A stretch of 64,000 nt of DNA from Enchytraeus crypticus (lineage: Eukaryota > Annelida > Clitellata > Enchytraeida > Enchytraeidae), in the NCBI GenBank assembly GCA_905160935.1, contig CAJHZI010000424.1, positions 1,759,501-1,823,500 on the forward strand, written 5' to 3'. Below the pieces are notes generated by a model. It worked only from the letters and a program-made list of their open reading frames with translations. It was not told the DNA's origin and ran no database searches. Each line of letters opens with the position of its first letter. The stretch's first letter is position 1. The translations under genes were made by a program, and so were the position numbers. Below, in pieces: positions 35,066 to 45,952 of the stretch.

Positions 35066-35499
35066 GTGTAAATTTTCATTGAGAAATGATTTTCTTTACT
35101 CTCAGTCTCGCTGTCTTCTTTCTCCGTGTGCCTCTTTCTCTCTCTTTAATATTCAAGGAAATATCGGATCTAAAGATCTGATATTAGTTCATCTAAGACT
35201 AGTTCATCTAAGACTACATGTGTTTTACAGAGTCGACCAAGGCAGGTAGTAAGTAAAATATGCAGCCAAAATTAAATCAGAAATAAATTCCTTGAATTAC
35301 CCAAAGCACCTTCCATCTTAGATGAGATGTGTTAGATATTTTTGACGAGACTACCTACATTAGTTGTTCAGTAATGTAATCTTGAGATAGTGAAACGATG
35401 AATTTAATGAATTTCAAATTGGGCCTGGTCTGTAGACTGCAGAAAAATGCATTATTAACTCTAGAATGAAATTATATGTCATTTCATTATATGATTTAA

Positions 35500-35632
35500 A
35501 GTGGTAAAACTAAGGCTAACGTTAGTTTCCTCACTCGGAAGCGATGTCAGTGACGGGCGTGCCCAGGATTTGAACCCGCACATACTGATCCGCGGTCGAA
35601 TGTCTTACTGACTTTGCCACTGGCTCCAGCCA
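35500..35632 (-). mobile_element. SINE A, well-preserved minus copy
   Basis: On minus: GGAGCCAGTGGCAAAGTCAG (A-box-like), GACCGCGGATCAGTATG, B box GCGGGTTCAAATCC, CCCGTCACTGACATCGC, GAGGAAACTAACGTTAGCC. The best copy for defining this tRNA-derived family. Confidence 0.85.
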
Positions 35633-36035
35633 GTGCATTATGAATTATGCATTATTTATTTTGCTTTATGCTGTACTTATTATGTTGTAATCCTACTATA
35701 CATGGTACAGAAACATGGTATTACACTGCTTTTCTAGTAAATTGTCACCATATTTCGTATCTCTGTATTATAGTCTACTAATTTATTATGTTGTATATCT
35801 TTAGCATATTTTGAATAAACTTATGGCATTTCTGCTGTGATGCCACACTGCTATTTACTGGCTTTTAAATTAGGATTTCTATCGTTCTATTGTCTCAATA
35901 TTCAGTACTTTCGTTTGGTTTTGACTTCTTAATATTCAGTGCTGTTTTGGACGCAGCAGCTTTTTAAATGTATTCATTATTAATTGTTATTGTAGTATTA
36001 TTGTTAAACATGTAGTTTAACTAGTTGAACAACAT

Positions 36036-36180
36036 GTGATGCGGTAATTAAGAAGGACATGAAAAATAGGGGATTGACTGATGATATAATGTGGGACAGG
36101 GATGACTGGAGAAAGTCTATTCGTATCCCGACCCTGGTTAAACTGGGATTTAAGGGAAGATGATGATGACGATGATGTAG
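36036..36180 (+). mobile_element. RTE-like LINE 3' end
   Basis: TGTGATGCGGTAATTAAGAA, GTATCCCGACCCTGG, GGGATTTAAGGGAAGATGAT and a GATGAC tail, matching 22560-22725. Confidence 0.85.
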
Positions 36181-36269
36181 TTTAACAAGTTACGTGCACT
36201 ACATACATGTGTATGGTATAGTGCTCACCGTTATCATGGAGTTTGGTTGCACTCCTGATAGTGTTAAAG

Positions 36270-36412
36270 TAAAAGCTAGTAAAAGCTAAGGTTAACGTCA
36301 GTTTCCTCACTCGAAAGCTATGTCAGTGACGGGCGAGCCCAGGATTTGAACCCGCACCTACTGATCCGCGGTCGAGTGTCCTACCCGACTTCGCCGCTGG
36401 CTCCAGCCAAAA
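36270..36412 (-). mobile_element. SINE A, minus copy
   Basis: Plus-strand GGTTAACGTCAGTTTCCTC, CAGGATTTGAACCCGCACC, GATCCGCGGTCGAGTG, ending GCTGGCTCCAGCC; close to the 35500 copy. Confidence 0.85.
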
Positions 36413-36479
36413 AAAGTTGTTGCTGTTATTGTAAAAGTAATGAGACAAGTGACATGACATGCTTATTTACTTAGTACTC

Positions 36480-36905
36480 ATTGTGCTTAGTATTGTCATG
36501 GACGGTGGCAGCACTCTATTCATGTTGTTGTTGTAGTTGATGATGTAATGATGCTAGGACATGTGGGCCGGATTACGTGCATTGCGTACATAGTGCTCAT
36601 AGAGCTCGGTCTTGAACGTCAGTACCGTTCGCTAATCGCATTTTGTTGTATCGATTGAGACTGGTGAGAATTGCACCACGGACGATGCTCAGTGTTTCTA
36701 TATGGACAACACGAGCATTTTAATGGTGTTGTTACTGTAGCTATGGCGGGACAAGTGGCTTCTCAGTGTTGTCATGGACGATATTTGTCTCTTTTATCGT
36801 AGTGTTGTTGTAGCGCTGGTGGGACAAGTGACTGCTCTATATTGCCGTGGACGACGGTAGCAGTTTAATAGTGTTGTTGTTGTTGTAGCGCTGGTGGGAC
36901 AAGTG
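36480..36905 (+). repeat. 75-bp degenerate repeat containing a 3' splice site
   Basis: At least three units share GTGTTGTTGTAG, CGCTGGTGGGACAAGTG and GTCATGGACGA. Acceptor-like TAG positions fall at 36740, 36813 and 36888. The last is the real exon acceptor. The 36814 copy starts with the same 17 bases as the exon but reaches TGA after five codons. An older unit is visible near 36490-36550. Confidence 0.8.
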
Positions 36906-37317
36906 GCACTACGACACGCCTGAGTACCGTGACGAGCACTACAGACTGCACAGCAGGTTTCCTATGATGAGGAGAGACGACGGGTTTAACCCCGGCGTAT
37001 CTCACCTGCCCAGGGCCCGTCCGTACGTCACCTCGGACCTCCCGTCCTTCTACACCGACTATCTGCCTCGTCTCGGCGGCGACACGGTGTCGGAGGCCAC
37101 GAGGGCCCGGGCGATCAACCGCGTCCACTTTGCCCGCCGGCCCGAGGGCTCGCCAGAGAGGGATCTGCTGTACGCCTACTCCAACGCCATGACCGGTACG
37201 CAGTACCAGAAACCCGTGCCGGGTCTGCACGGACCCCTGCTGAGACGAGAGGCTTATGGGGTTAAAGTTCTTCGTAATAGACACGGCTTCATGCCCGCTA
37301 ACGACTTCTACTACTAA
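36889..37317 (+). CDS. Last exon of an uncharacterised Tyr/Arg-rich protein
   Basis: Open from the acceptor tgttgtag (36888) to TAA at 37315: 142 codons, clearly GC-richer than the flanks. It starts RWWDKWHYDTPEYRDEHYR, continues PYVTSDLPSFYTDYLPRLGG and ARAINRVHFARRPEGSPERD, and ends RNRHGFMPANDFYY. There is no signal peptide, membrane segment or Cys. The many Tyr/Arg/Pro with short G/P turns suggest an extended structural protein such as a microtubule-inner or ciliary protein, but I do not recognise it. Frame and codon choice look genuine. The preceding intron has decoy copies of its acceptor; an upstream exon candidate lies at 32862. Confidence 0.7.
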   Translation, partial: RWWDKWHYDTPEYRDEHYRLHSRFPMMRRDDGFNPGVSHLPRARPYVTSDLPSFYTDYLPRLGGDTVSEATRARAINRVHFARRPEGSPERDLLYAYSNAMTGTQYQKPVPGLHGPLLRREAYGVKVLRNRHGFMPANDFYY

Positions 37318-37784
37318 CTGATATCCGTTGGTAGATTAGGCTAGACTATTCTTAGAGTATTACAGGATGACATGATGTGATTGAGGCGTTTGATAGAATG
37401 GTTCTTGTAATGTATAATATGTGATAGTATGGCGTATGATGTCCACGTAGGATAAAGCTGACAGTGAAACATTTCCCTTTGAATTAATTTTGCATGGATA
37501 TATTCCATCATTACTTTCCACTAACTGAACGTTTCGGAAAGCAGACTGTCATGGACATGTTAAGACTACAATGTAACAGATAATTCAACATGGTTAATGA
37601 ATAAGGTACATGATAACTGTAAAAATGACATGCCCAGAGTCATATAATCTACTTTTTAACTTTGTTTTATTTAATTTCCTTATATCTGCCGCTTTTATTC
37701 CATACTGGGACTTTACCTCACTGGAAGTGCTTTAATTATAGTAATCCTATCATTATCGTAAGCCAAACCTTATGTTTGATCTTA

Positions 37785-37930
37785 GATTACTTTTTTGCAC
37801 TGCCTACTGACAGATGCATGGTAAACAGTGCCTCAATTCTTCTTTGCTGTTCTTTTTTTTCATATCCACATATGAATGGATCTTTTATAATCATCTAACA
37901 TTCCTAATATATGTCCGACTCCGCTTCTCT
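37785..37930 (-). mobile_element. Decayed LINE alpha 3' end
   Basis: Plus text TTGCACTGCCTACTGACAG, ATATGAATGGATCTTT and ATCTAACATTCCTAATAT is the reverse of the family terminus. From 37320 to 39100 I see only 3'-UTR-like AT-rich sequence, this fragment and a SINE B. Confidence 0.65.
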
Positions 37931-38763
37931 TCTAAAGGTACTATGCCGCTATAAAATGATATATAGCTATCAGATATTGCTAAATCATATTGATGTGCTT
38001 AAACTAATCTAACTATTTTCTAAGGTGTACATTTCTTAGAAATTTCTGTGATAACATATTGCCAATGCATGCTTGAAACCTCTCTCGCAGTATCCATGTG
38101 GTAGAAGGTATGTGGTAGAAGGTATTTACGTACTGCAGTTTGATGTAGCCTGTAGAAAATTTCTGTTTAAAATAAATTGTTTGTGGATTACTACTGTAAG
38201 TATAACTTTACTTTTTAATCTTAACTTAGATGCATGCGTACAGGCGCTAATTCCACCAATCACTTTAATCAATAACTTAATTAAGTTTTGTAATTCTAAC
38301 TATTAGCAAGAAGTTTTTAGCCAACGTCCTTATTCTTCTACTATAGTAAGAGATGCAGTAGCTTACAATTTGATTTAGCAAAAATTCCCATTATGATAAT
38401 TGAAACGAATAAATGAAGTTTAAATAAATTTAACTGAAACAGTTCAATTGATTGTGACTTGTAAATCCTGTTGATATCTTTGAATATAAATGTTGAACGC
38501 TATACTGAATGCCGGGCCGGTGTCACACTTTAAAGGTATATCCGTGCAGTTATTCAAGTCTGAGCATTGTTGCTTATGATTTAAATACAATTCAACAATT
38601 AGGCTTGCAATCATGCGCCTCTCGTTTCACTGGAAGAAGCCAAATCATATCATTCGGAATAATTAAAAAATATCAACTAATATTCAAATCACAGAAAACT
38701 TTACAGGCAAATCATATCATGACAGGATTACTTATCCACACTTACAACATAATACTAATAATA

Positions 38764-38930
38764 ACACACACTATAGTGAAATGATCAACTACGTTGATAT
38801 CTATCACTTTTAATACCGCATGTTAAATCCGTAAGGCAATTTATTCCATTGTCCGTGTAGCCAGTCCAGTGAATGTCCGAGATTTTACTCTCAGATCAGC
38901 GCGGCTGGGATCATCATCACCTATTCGCAT
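38764..38930 (-). mobile_element. SINE B, minus copy
   Basis: Plus text CACTATAGTGAAATGATCAA, GATATCTATCACTTTTAATA, CCAGTGAATGTCCGAG, TCAGATCAGCGCGGCTGGGA is the reverse of the 10505 copy. Confidence 0.8.
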
Positions 38931-39108
38931 CAACATCGTCTGCTTTTTATCTTTTAAATAAATCTGGAACAAATCAGATGAAGTAGTTGTTGTATGACTA
39001 TCTATCATCGAAATCCTTCTGTTCGTCCATCTTTTGAATCCATTATTTATTCATTATTTATTCGACGTTCCTGACATTATCCTAGTATGAGGAAACGGAC
39101 GTTAAACC

Positions 39109-39114
39109 TTTATT
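39109..39114 (-). terminator. Possible poly(A) signal of gene A
   Basis: AATAAA on the minus strand, 35 bp after the gene A stop codon. It lies in AT-rich repeat-like sequence, so it may be chance. Confidence 0.4.
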
Positions 39115-39148
39115 ATTTATTATTATTATTCGTCATGAATTTCTCATA

Positions 39149-42100
39149 TTAATATTTCTCGCTGTTCTTAGGCTCAGTGACGGATGGTTGGGGGGCAGAC
39201 ACGGCGCCGATGTTGTCATAGGCAGGCGGTAGGGTGCTGTTGTCATAGGCCGGAGGGCTGATGACGTAGACAGGCTCGGGATAGAGCGTTGGTTGACCGG
39301 CAGGAGGTACAGTGGTGACCACTGTACAAGTGGTCCGAGGTCCGTTGTTAGTGTAGACTACTGCAGTGGGAGCCTGCTAAAAATAGTAATAGTGTTAGCG
39401 AATTACTCACTTCAATTTCTCACCGAGAATTGCAGCCAAGCGTCGATTTATTTGCATCACAGCTGCCATCATATAACAGTCGCTTAAAGGAGGTGCTGTT
39501 AATACCTGGGATGATGTAGAAAGTTTTGACGTCGGTTTCTGTACCACAAGCTATAATCCACTAGGCTGAGAATTCATAGTAGATTTTACTTTTCTATGTC
39601 GACGTCCATGCTATTATCTTGTAAGGTATCGACCCGTAATTAGCCGTTGGTTGACTGATTGATTTATTAATTGACTGATTAATTGATTGATTGAATGACT
39701 GATTGTTTGATTTTTGACATGGTTGCTTGCTTAATGGATTAGTTGATATATCACTGGACGATGATGATCAACATATATTTAATTATATAATATCAAGGCT
39801 TTATATAATCATAGCTTTATATAATCAAGGTTTTATATAGTCAAGGTTTTATATAATCAAGGTTTTATATAATCAAGGTTTTATATAATCTAGGTTTTAT
39901 AATCAAGGTTTTATATAATCTAGGTTTTATATAATCAAGGTTTTATATAATCAAGGTTTTATATAATCTAGGTTTTATATAATCTAGGTTTTATAATCAA
40001 GGTTTTATATAATCTAGGTTTTATAATCAAGGTTTTATATAATCAAGGTTTTACATAATCAAGGTTTTATATGATCAAGGTTTTATATAATCAAGGTTTT
40101 ATGTAATCAAGGTTTTATATGATCAAGGTTTTGTATATTTAAGGTTTTATATAATCAAGGTTTTATGTAATCGACGTTTTATAAAATCAAGGTTTACCGT
40201 GCGACTGCGACGTTTGGACGGCCGGTGTTTTGAGCAGCAACAGGCCAGCAGTGAAATGAGCAGAAAAAACGCGCAGATACTGCCAATGACTATGCCGAAT
40301 ATATCCCATCCTGTCAAACCTACAGTGTTAAATAATAAACATAATGTGATGAATTGCCCGTGTTGTATCCGGGATACTGAAGAATAGACCAACCGTGGAC
40401 TGCAAGAGTCGTAAAAAGTTCCTAACCAACGCCCAAGCAGAGCAAGCAACTTTGTCAGAAATCAATCAGTCAGTCAATAAATCAATCAAACAGTCAGTCA
40501 ATTAGTCCTTCAATAAATCAATCAACCAACGACTAATTGCAGGTCGATCTTTCACTGAGAAAGGCCTAGGTTGGTAAGCGCCCAGGCTCCAGAAATTTTA
40601 CATAAATTTATTTTATACCGACTATTGTAAAATGGGGATTCCAGGGAAGAAGATGATGATGTTGAATCACTGCAGTTCTATGTTGTTAGTTGAAATATTA
40701 ATTTTAGTGAAGTATTTTTTTATTCAGAAATGCTAATACAATGTCATGTACATTTTATAATAATTGTGCACTCCAATGTGCATTACGTTAGTAGTGCACT
40801 TGGTTGCAGACTAGAATTATATTCATGACTGCAAAAATGTGAAGGCGTCTCGATGGAAGGTATTGAGTAAAGAATAAAATAATTAATACATATTGGAGGT
40901 AAATTGCAGAAAGAAGTGAGTTTTGCAGATGATCAAGTTATGCTTGCTAGTAGTGAAGTAGGAAAGGGTTATGGATGATCTGAATGTCTTAGCATTGAGA
41001 TATGGTATGAAGCGTAACATAGAGAAGACAAATGTTATGAATGTGTCTAGGAATCTCAGAAATTTAAATATTACATGGAATAATACGCTATTGGAACATG
41101 TAAGAATCTTCCAGTATTTCGACCACACCATCACGGATAATGGGAAGTGTGAAACGAAAATAAAATGTAAAATAGCACAGGCACAATAGATTTTTGGAAA
41201 GAGAAAAGAATTACTAATAAAAGGCATAAGGAAAACACAAAGATAAAGATTATGAAAACATTGGTTTGGTCGACAATTCTGTATGAATATGAAGCAGGGA
41301 CAGTAAAGAAGAAGTTACCAGGAAGCTAGAGGCTTTGGAGATGGATGAAACAGATTAGTTGTACTGATAAAATAACCATAGATGAAAAAATTGCTTTTTA
41401 CGTTTTTTATATCTGTTAAAAAACGCGTTCTTTAGGTTTTTTATTTTTTATAACATAAAAAACTTCGCCTAAAGGACAATACGGAGCGTGTTGACTATGA
41501 AGAACTATATGGGAAGTGGGACGATGATTCGGCCAGCGATGTGTAAAGTAAACTGTAAAGCGGACTGTGTAAATTGTAGAGTGACTGGAGTCTCAGCCTA
41601 TAGTGTGGACAGTCAATTTAAGTAATGTTAGACAGCATGGTTTGACTTGGACTGCACATAAATATTGAGAAATTGCCGTTAGTTTCGTGCCATATACATC
41701 ACTATATAAAAGGTAATTCATTACATTTTTAATTTTCCTAGTTAGGCAGATGTTCTAATTTTTAAGACATTGTCTATTCTTAATTTCTTACGGATTTAAA
41801 TTTTCTTGTATTGATAATTATGAACAACTGACAGTGTGGCTGCATGTGACCTGAAAGTATTTGTTTATATTTGTATGGAGTTCATAGACATACTTTAGAA
41901 CTTTAGATCAAGTCTAGTTGTAATAAAATTGTTTAGTGTTATGGAATGAAGGCATGGTAATATAGATGCAAGCCTACGTGTACGCTACTAACGTTTTCTT
42001 CAACGCTTTTTAAGTTTTTTATTTTTTGGGAAAAAAACGCGATTTTTGACGTTTTTTATTTTTGATGAGAACGTTTTTTTCATCTATGAAAATAACAAGT

Positions 42101-45100
42101 GAAGAAATTCTTGAAAGAGTTGTCACAGATAGACAGTTAATACATGTGATAAGAAATAAAAACAAAAGCTGGATGGAACAAGGGAGTGGCTTGCTAAAGG
42201 TTGTAATAAAAGGAAGAGTGCAACGTAAAATAAGGAAGACTGAGACATGGGATGCTGGGTGATCTGATAGCAAATTCATGTATAAAAATGAATAGGAAGG
42301 CTGGGGATAGAATTAATGGGAAGAGTTATTTGTCGAGGACCTGCCGTTAGGAAGTGCACTAGAAGTGCTAATCGTACCACTTCAGCACGACGCGGTTAGA
42401 TTAGATATTATGTCACTTGAGCTTGACAGAGGTTAGATATCATACCATTAGAACATGAAAAACTTTAGATGTCATACCATTTGAACATAACTTAGGTTAG
42501 ACATCATACCATTAGAACATGACTGAGTTAAAATATCATACCATTTGAACATGATATGGGTTATATACTATACCATTAGAACATGATGGAGACTAGATAT
42601 CATATCATTTGAACATAACAGAATTTAAACATTATATCATTTGAACATGACAGACTTTAGATATGATATCATTTGAACATAACAGACTTTAAACATCATA
42701 CCATTTGAGCAGGACACAGAGAGGCCGGAGCTGACGACAAACTGGTTGGAGCTATTCCTCTCGTACCAGGGATTATCGAGATTGTACGGCAGTGAGTAGA
42801 GAGGCTGCGGGTTGAGCGCGTAGGCTGCTGCTGAAGTGCCAGGACAGATTGTGGCACCTGAATCAGAGACATAGCATAACATAACAGAGTCAGAAAGCAA
42901 TTAAATGCTTGTTTAAGACGCACTAAACACTTAACTAATACCAATTAATTTTAATAACACCTCAGAGTTCAATCAATCATGAGACTGAAAACTACATTAC
43001 ACACTTACATTTACCAAAAAGAGCCAGTGACCAACAAGGCCTATAACTATCTATATGAAATTTAAAATATATATTTCTATGTAAATCATATCTATCTCTT
43101 ATCTCATACTTAGATCGTATCATATCTCTCTTAGTGCACTGCCTACTGGCAAGTCCATAGCATATGACTTTCACTCATCTTTGTCTTCCGCTTTCATCTT
43201 TGTGTCCGCATACGAGTGGATCTTTAAACTATCTAACATTCAAATCTTGGGCTCGCCGTCACTGACATCACTTTCAAGTGAAGAAACTGGCGTTTACATT
43301 AGCTATTGATTTACAATTACGCCTTAGAAAAAATTCAATAAATATTTGAATTCAAGAAAGCAATAAAGACCAAAGCTCGAATTTACAAACTCAGTCAGAT
43401 GTGATGAGGATAGAACAGAGGTGAATAATCCCAGGATTTGAGTTCAGTATCTACTGATCTGTGGTTAAAAATCTAACTAATACTACCACTTTTGGAATGA
43501 TTTTTAACCTTCACAGCTGCGTCAGATATTTCTTATATTTGTAGCCATTTAAGTTGACGAATAAATTATCAGCATCTTTACTGAAAGAAATTTAAGCAAT
43601 ACAGTTATGCAGCTATACAGCTTCCATTAGTAAATTCTGGCAAATTAGTGAAAAGAAATTTATCTAAAATTTACTTAAACTGCACTGTAAATGATCTCTT
43701 ACCGATCACCCAAGCGGAAAATGCGCTGGGGTTACCATCCAAGACGGAATTGTTGTACCCGAATGCGATGTAACTGAACCCTGATACATACACTCCGTTA
43801 GTTTCGTATGTGAGAGTCCATACGGGCTGTCCGTTACAGTTTGCTCCATAGAGGTAGTAGGTCCCGTCTATGACACTGTTGAATTCTGCATCCTCCACAT
43901 ACAGGACGTTACAGTAACCTGAAATATACCGAACTCAGATGATTTCAAATCTCGGACATTCACTGGACTGGTTACACGGAAATGGTCTAAATTGACTAAC
44001 GGTTTAAACATGTTGTATTAAAAGTGATAGATATCAACATAGTTGATCATTTCACTGTAATGCGTGTTTTTATCTTTAGTTTATTTATTAAGTTTATCAC
44101 CACGGATAAACCGTGTTGTATCCGGATGGTTTGAAGAATTGACCAACCGGTGACTGCACCTGTCGTAGAAGACGAATAAATCACTAAGATCCAAACCAAC
44201 GGCAGAAAGGCTATTGGGTTGGAGGCTCCAGAAATTGCTACAAAATTGTCTATAAAATGGAAGAAAATTGGGATTGACTGATGATATGGTATGGGAAAGC
44301 GAGGACAAGAGAAGGTCTAGTCGTATCCCGACCTTACTCATACAGGGCTTAAAGGGAAGATGAAGAAGATGATGATCACCACGTATTGCATGAGAAAATA
44401 AATATCAGCACAACTATAAAAACAACTATAAAATCAGCACAACTATAAAATATCGCGCAAGTATGAGGTGAAGCCACAAATACAGGCTAAAAAAGTGCAC
44501 TTGCATATTCCGCGAAGGATATAAAAAGTGCATTTAGATCTTACAATTATCTTGTGAGATATTAAAAATATGGAAGTAAGTTCCATCACGCAAAGTTAGA
44601 TCACATTGAGTTGAAGAGTCAGTAAAATACATTAGAAAAAATAGTTGGAATAATTGTAACGGTTAACTAACTTCATTAATAGTTAGTTAATTGATTGAAA
44701 AGGTATTTGGATTGATATTAATTAATTCCATGAATTATTTTACTAATTAATTTAAATAATTAAATGCAAATTAATTAATTTATATCATTAGTTAAATTAT
44801 TTATCACGAAGCTAGAAAAGACTCAAAAGAATAGTTTAGAGAAGATTAATGTTCTATGCTTTGATAAGTTCTATGATTTCCCACTCATAATATGAGTGGG
44901 AAATAGAGAAGACAGAGAAGAGTGGAGGCGTCATGTACCATGGACCTGCCAGTAGATAGTGCACTAAGAGAGAGAGAGATTTAACAATGTACTTGAAAAA
45001 TAATGTTGAGAATAGAGTTGTGTGGATGGGTTATATGTCATGGACCTGCCATTAGGCAGGGTTCTAATGCAAAGGAGAGGTGGAGACCATTCTAATAGAA

Positions 45101-45434
45101 TCTAGTACGAGTGAAAATGAGATCCGACTGGTTGTTGAACCGATGGTCTCCTGCACATCTGGCAAGCTTTCAATCCACATGCCTATCAAATTATTTCCAC
45201 GTCTCCTGGGAATTGAACCTCCAGGTGTACAAATCACCTCAGCATCAGTAAAGTAAAATTTCATGGACTATTTGATTATCTACATATTGGGCTAAACATG
45301 TTTGCTACGAAATAATAAAAAAATACAACATGCATAGAGATACCAGAGACAGAGAGGAGAGGGAGAGAGTAAGAGAAATAGACGGAAAAAGAGAGGTATG
45401 GAGAGAGAGAAAAAGAACGTGAGATAGGGAGAGA

Positions 45435-45465
<31 letters not shown>

Positions 45466-45622
45466 TACGAGTAAAAATAAAAAAGAGGAGAGAGGGGAAA
45501 AGAGAAAAAGAGAGATAGAAAGAGAAAGTGAAAGAGAAAAAGAAGAAAGAAGACGCACCCTGAGTTAATCCTGCCCATGTAAGAATAACTATTGAGAACT
45601 GTAGCAGAAAATGTGACATCAT
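39149..45622 (-). CDS. Gene A: type I membrane protein, 4-Cys ectodomain, PPxY tail
   Basis: Complete five-exon gene, 261 aa. Exons in transcription order: 45622-45559, 43918-43703, 42857-42702, 40319-40198, 39376-39149. Phases 1, 1, 1, 0 agree and the sum divides by three. Residues 1-21 are a signal peptide (MSHFLLQFSIVILTWAGL). The ectodomain (22-147) has four cysteines (GYC, GANC, ATIC, VSC), a PWYE motif and two N-glycosylation sequons (NNS, NSS). The membrane span is about 150-175 (WDIFGIVIGSICAFFLLISL) with CCC at its inner edge. The basic KRRSRT stop-transfer precedes a tail with PPAYDNSTL and PPAYDNIG (Tyr 230 and 239). PPxY motifs bind WW domains; coupling to NEDD4-type ligases is inferred. 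The start is the first ATG before the hydrophobic core. It resembles the general plan of Shisa/CYYR1/WBP1 proteins, but the ectodomain differs. Gene B is its paralogue. No name is known to me. Confidence 0.85.
39785..40195. repeat. 18-bp array adjoining gene A exon-4 donor
   Basis: About 22 units of ATAATCAAGGTTTTATAT with variants, in the last intron of gene A. On the transcribed strand the donor reads ACG|GTAAACCTTGATTTTAT, so intron bases from about +4 are themselves a unit of the array. The array extends about 400 bp downstream. Confidence 0.95.
40340..40680 (+). mobile_element. SINE E interrupted by (ATCA)n
   Basis: TGTTGTATCCGGGATACTGA, ATAGACCAACCGTGGACTGC, then ATCAATCAGTCA repeats (40455-40525), then GCCCAGGCTCCAGAAAT and an RTE-like end GGGGATTCCAGGGAAG with GATGATG. 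Confidence 0.65.
40895..42365 (+). mobile_element. LINE (alpha-related) split by a hAT-type MITE
   Basis: 40895-41376 carries MDDLNVLALRYGMKRNIEK, FQYFDHTITDNGKCETKIK and an RT C-terminal region. After a 712-bp insertion, 42089-42365 resumes KITSEEILERVVTDRQLIH and finishes with the terminus AGGACCTGCCGTTAGGAAG. Removing the insert and one target copy restores the family order. Confidence 0.8.
41377..42088. mobile_element. hAT-like MITE, 712 bp
   Basis: Perfect 14-bp terminal inverted repeats CATAGATGAAAAAA (41377-41390 and 42075-42088) are flanked by the perfect 8-bp duplication AAAATAAC (41369-41376 and 42089-42096). An 8-bp target duplication is the hallmark of hAT elements. Ends are T/A-rich with ACGTTTTTTAT subterminal repeats; there is no transposase frame inside. 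Confidence 0.85.
42402..42711. repeat. 32-bp array overlapping gene A exon-3 donor
   Basis: About ten units of roughly 32 bp with the core ATCATACCATTTGAACAT. The last unit on the plus strand contains the end of exon 3 and its donor: on minus TCAAATG|GTATGATG. Several other units keep ATG|GTATGAT and so carry copies of the donor. Confidence 0.9.
43130..43500. mobile_element. LINE alpha 3' end and two partial SINE A copies
   Basis: 43130-43235: minus LINE alpha terminus (GCACTGCCTACTGGCAAGTC). 43240-43310: plus SINE A body (GGGCTCGCCGTCACTGACAT). 43425-43500: minus SINE A head region (CCAGGATTTGAGTTCAG). All lie in gene A intron 2. Confidence 0.6.
43948..44070 (+). mobile_element. SINE B, 3' half
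   Basis: ATCTCGGACATTCACTGGAC, AAAAGTGATAGATATCAACA, TTTCACTGTAATGCGTG; the 5' tRNA-like head is missing. In gene A intron 1. Confidence 0.75.
44090..44385 (+). mobile_element. SINE E, most complete copy
   Basis: The head GTGTTGTATCCGGATGG and GACCAACCGGTGACTGC is followed by ACTAAGATCCAAACCAACGG and TTGGAGGCTCCAGAAAT. The RTE-like tail follows (GGTCTAGTCGTATCCCGACC, GGGCTTAAAGGGAAGATGA). It shows that SINE E shares its 3' end with the RTE-like LINE. Confidence 0.65.
44880..45262. mobile_element. LINE alpha 3' ends and a further tRNA-like SINE
   Basis: 44890-44985 (+): AGACAGAGAAGAGTGGAGGC to the terminus and (GA)n. 45010-45066 (+): a second, shorter terminus. 45066-45262 (-): a repeat with a B-box-like GGAGGTTCAATTCCCAGG on minus, possibly another tRNA-derived SINE; only one copy was seen. 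Confidence 0.55.
45340..45556. repeat. (GA)n tract starting at gene A exon-1 donor
   Basis: On the gene A strand the donor GTGCGTCTTC runs straight into about 210 bp of CT-rich repeat. Leu/Ser open frames through it are artefacts. Confidence 0.9.
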
Positions 45623-45952
45623 ACTGGAGAACTGGATCAAGCTGTTGTGACGTCACTAGCGAGTTAGGAACGAGTGCTTGATTTAAATTTTCACACAGAG
45701 TATTCCTAATTTCTTCACACACTTATTATTATTATCAAATGAAAACTGTACGTTTTAACCTTAATAAATTTCTCAGATTATAAATGTTTCACTTGTAGAT
45801 CAATTTAGTATTTAAAATCATACAACCATCACAGAGCAATCTTTTCGGTGTATCTATGAGATATACAAAATTCTGTATAGAACAATGAACTAGAGCACCA
45901 GCATGTATGCAGAAGGTTACCGAAAATGAAATTATTGTTAATATAGCATTGC

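Noticed and set aside
36865-37284. Minus-strand 139-codon frame overlapping the 36.9-kb exon
   Set aside because: Shadow of the GC-rich coding exon on the other strand; no start, splice or motif support.
45276-45722. 148-codon Leu/Ser/Phe-rich frame
   Set aside because: Mostly (CT)n; only the first 64 bp before the donor at 45558 (in a different frame) are taken as gene A exon 1.
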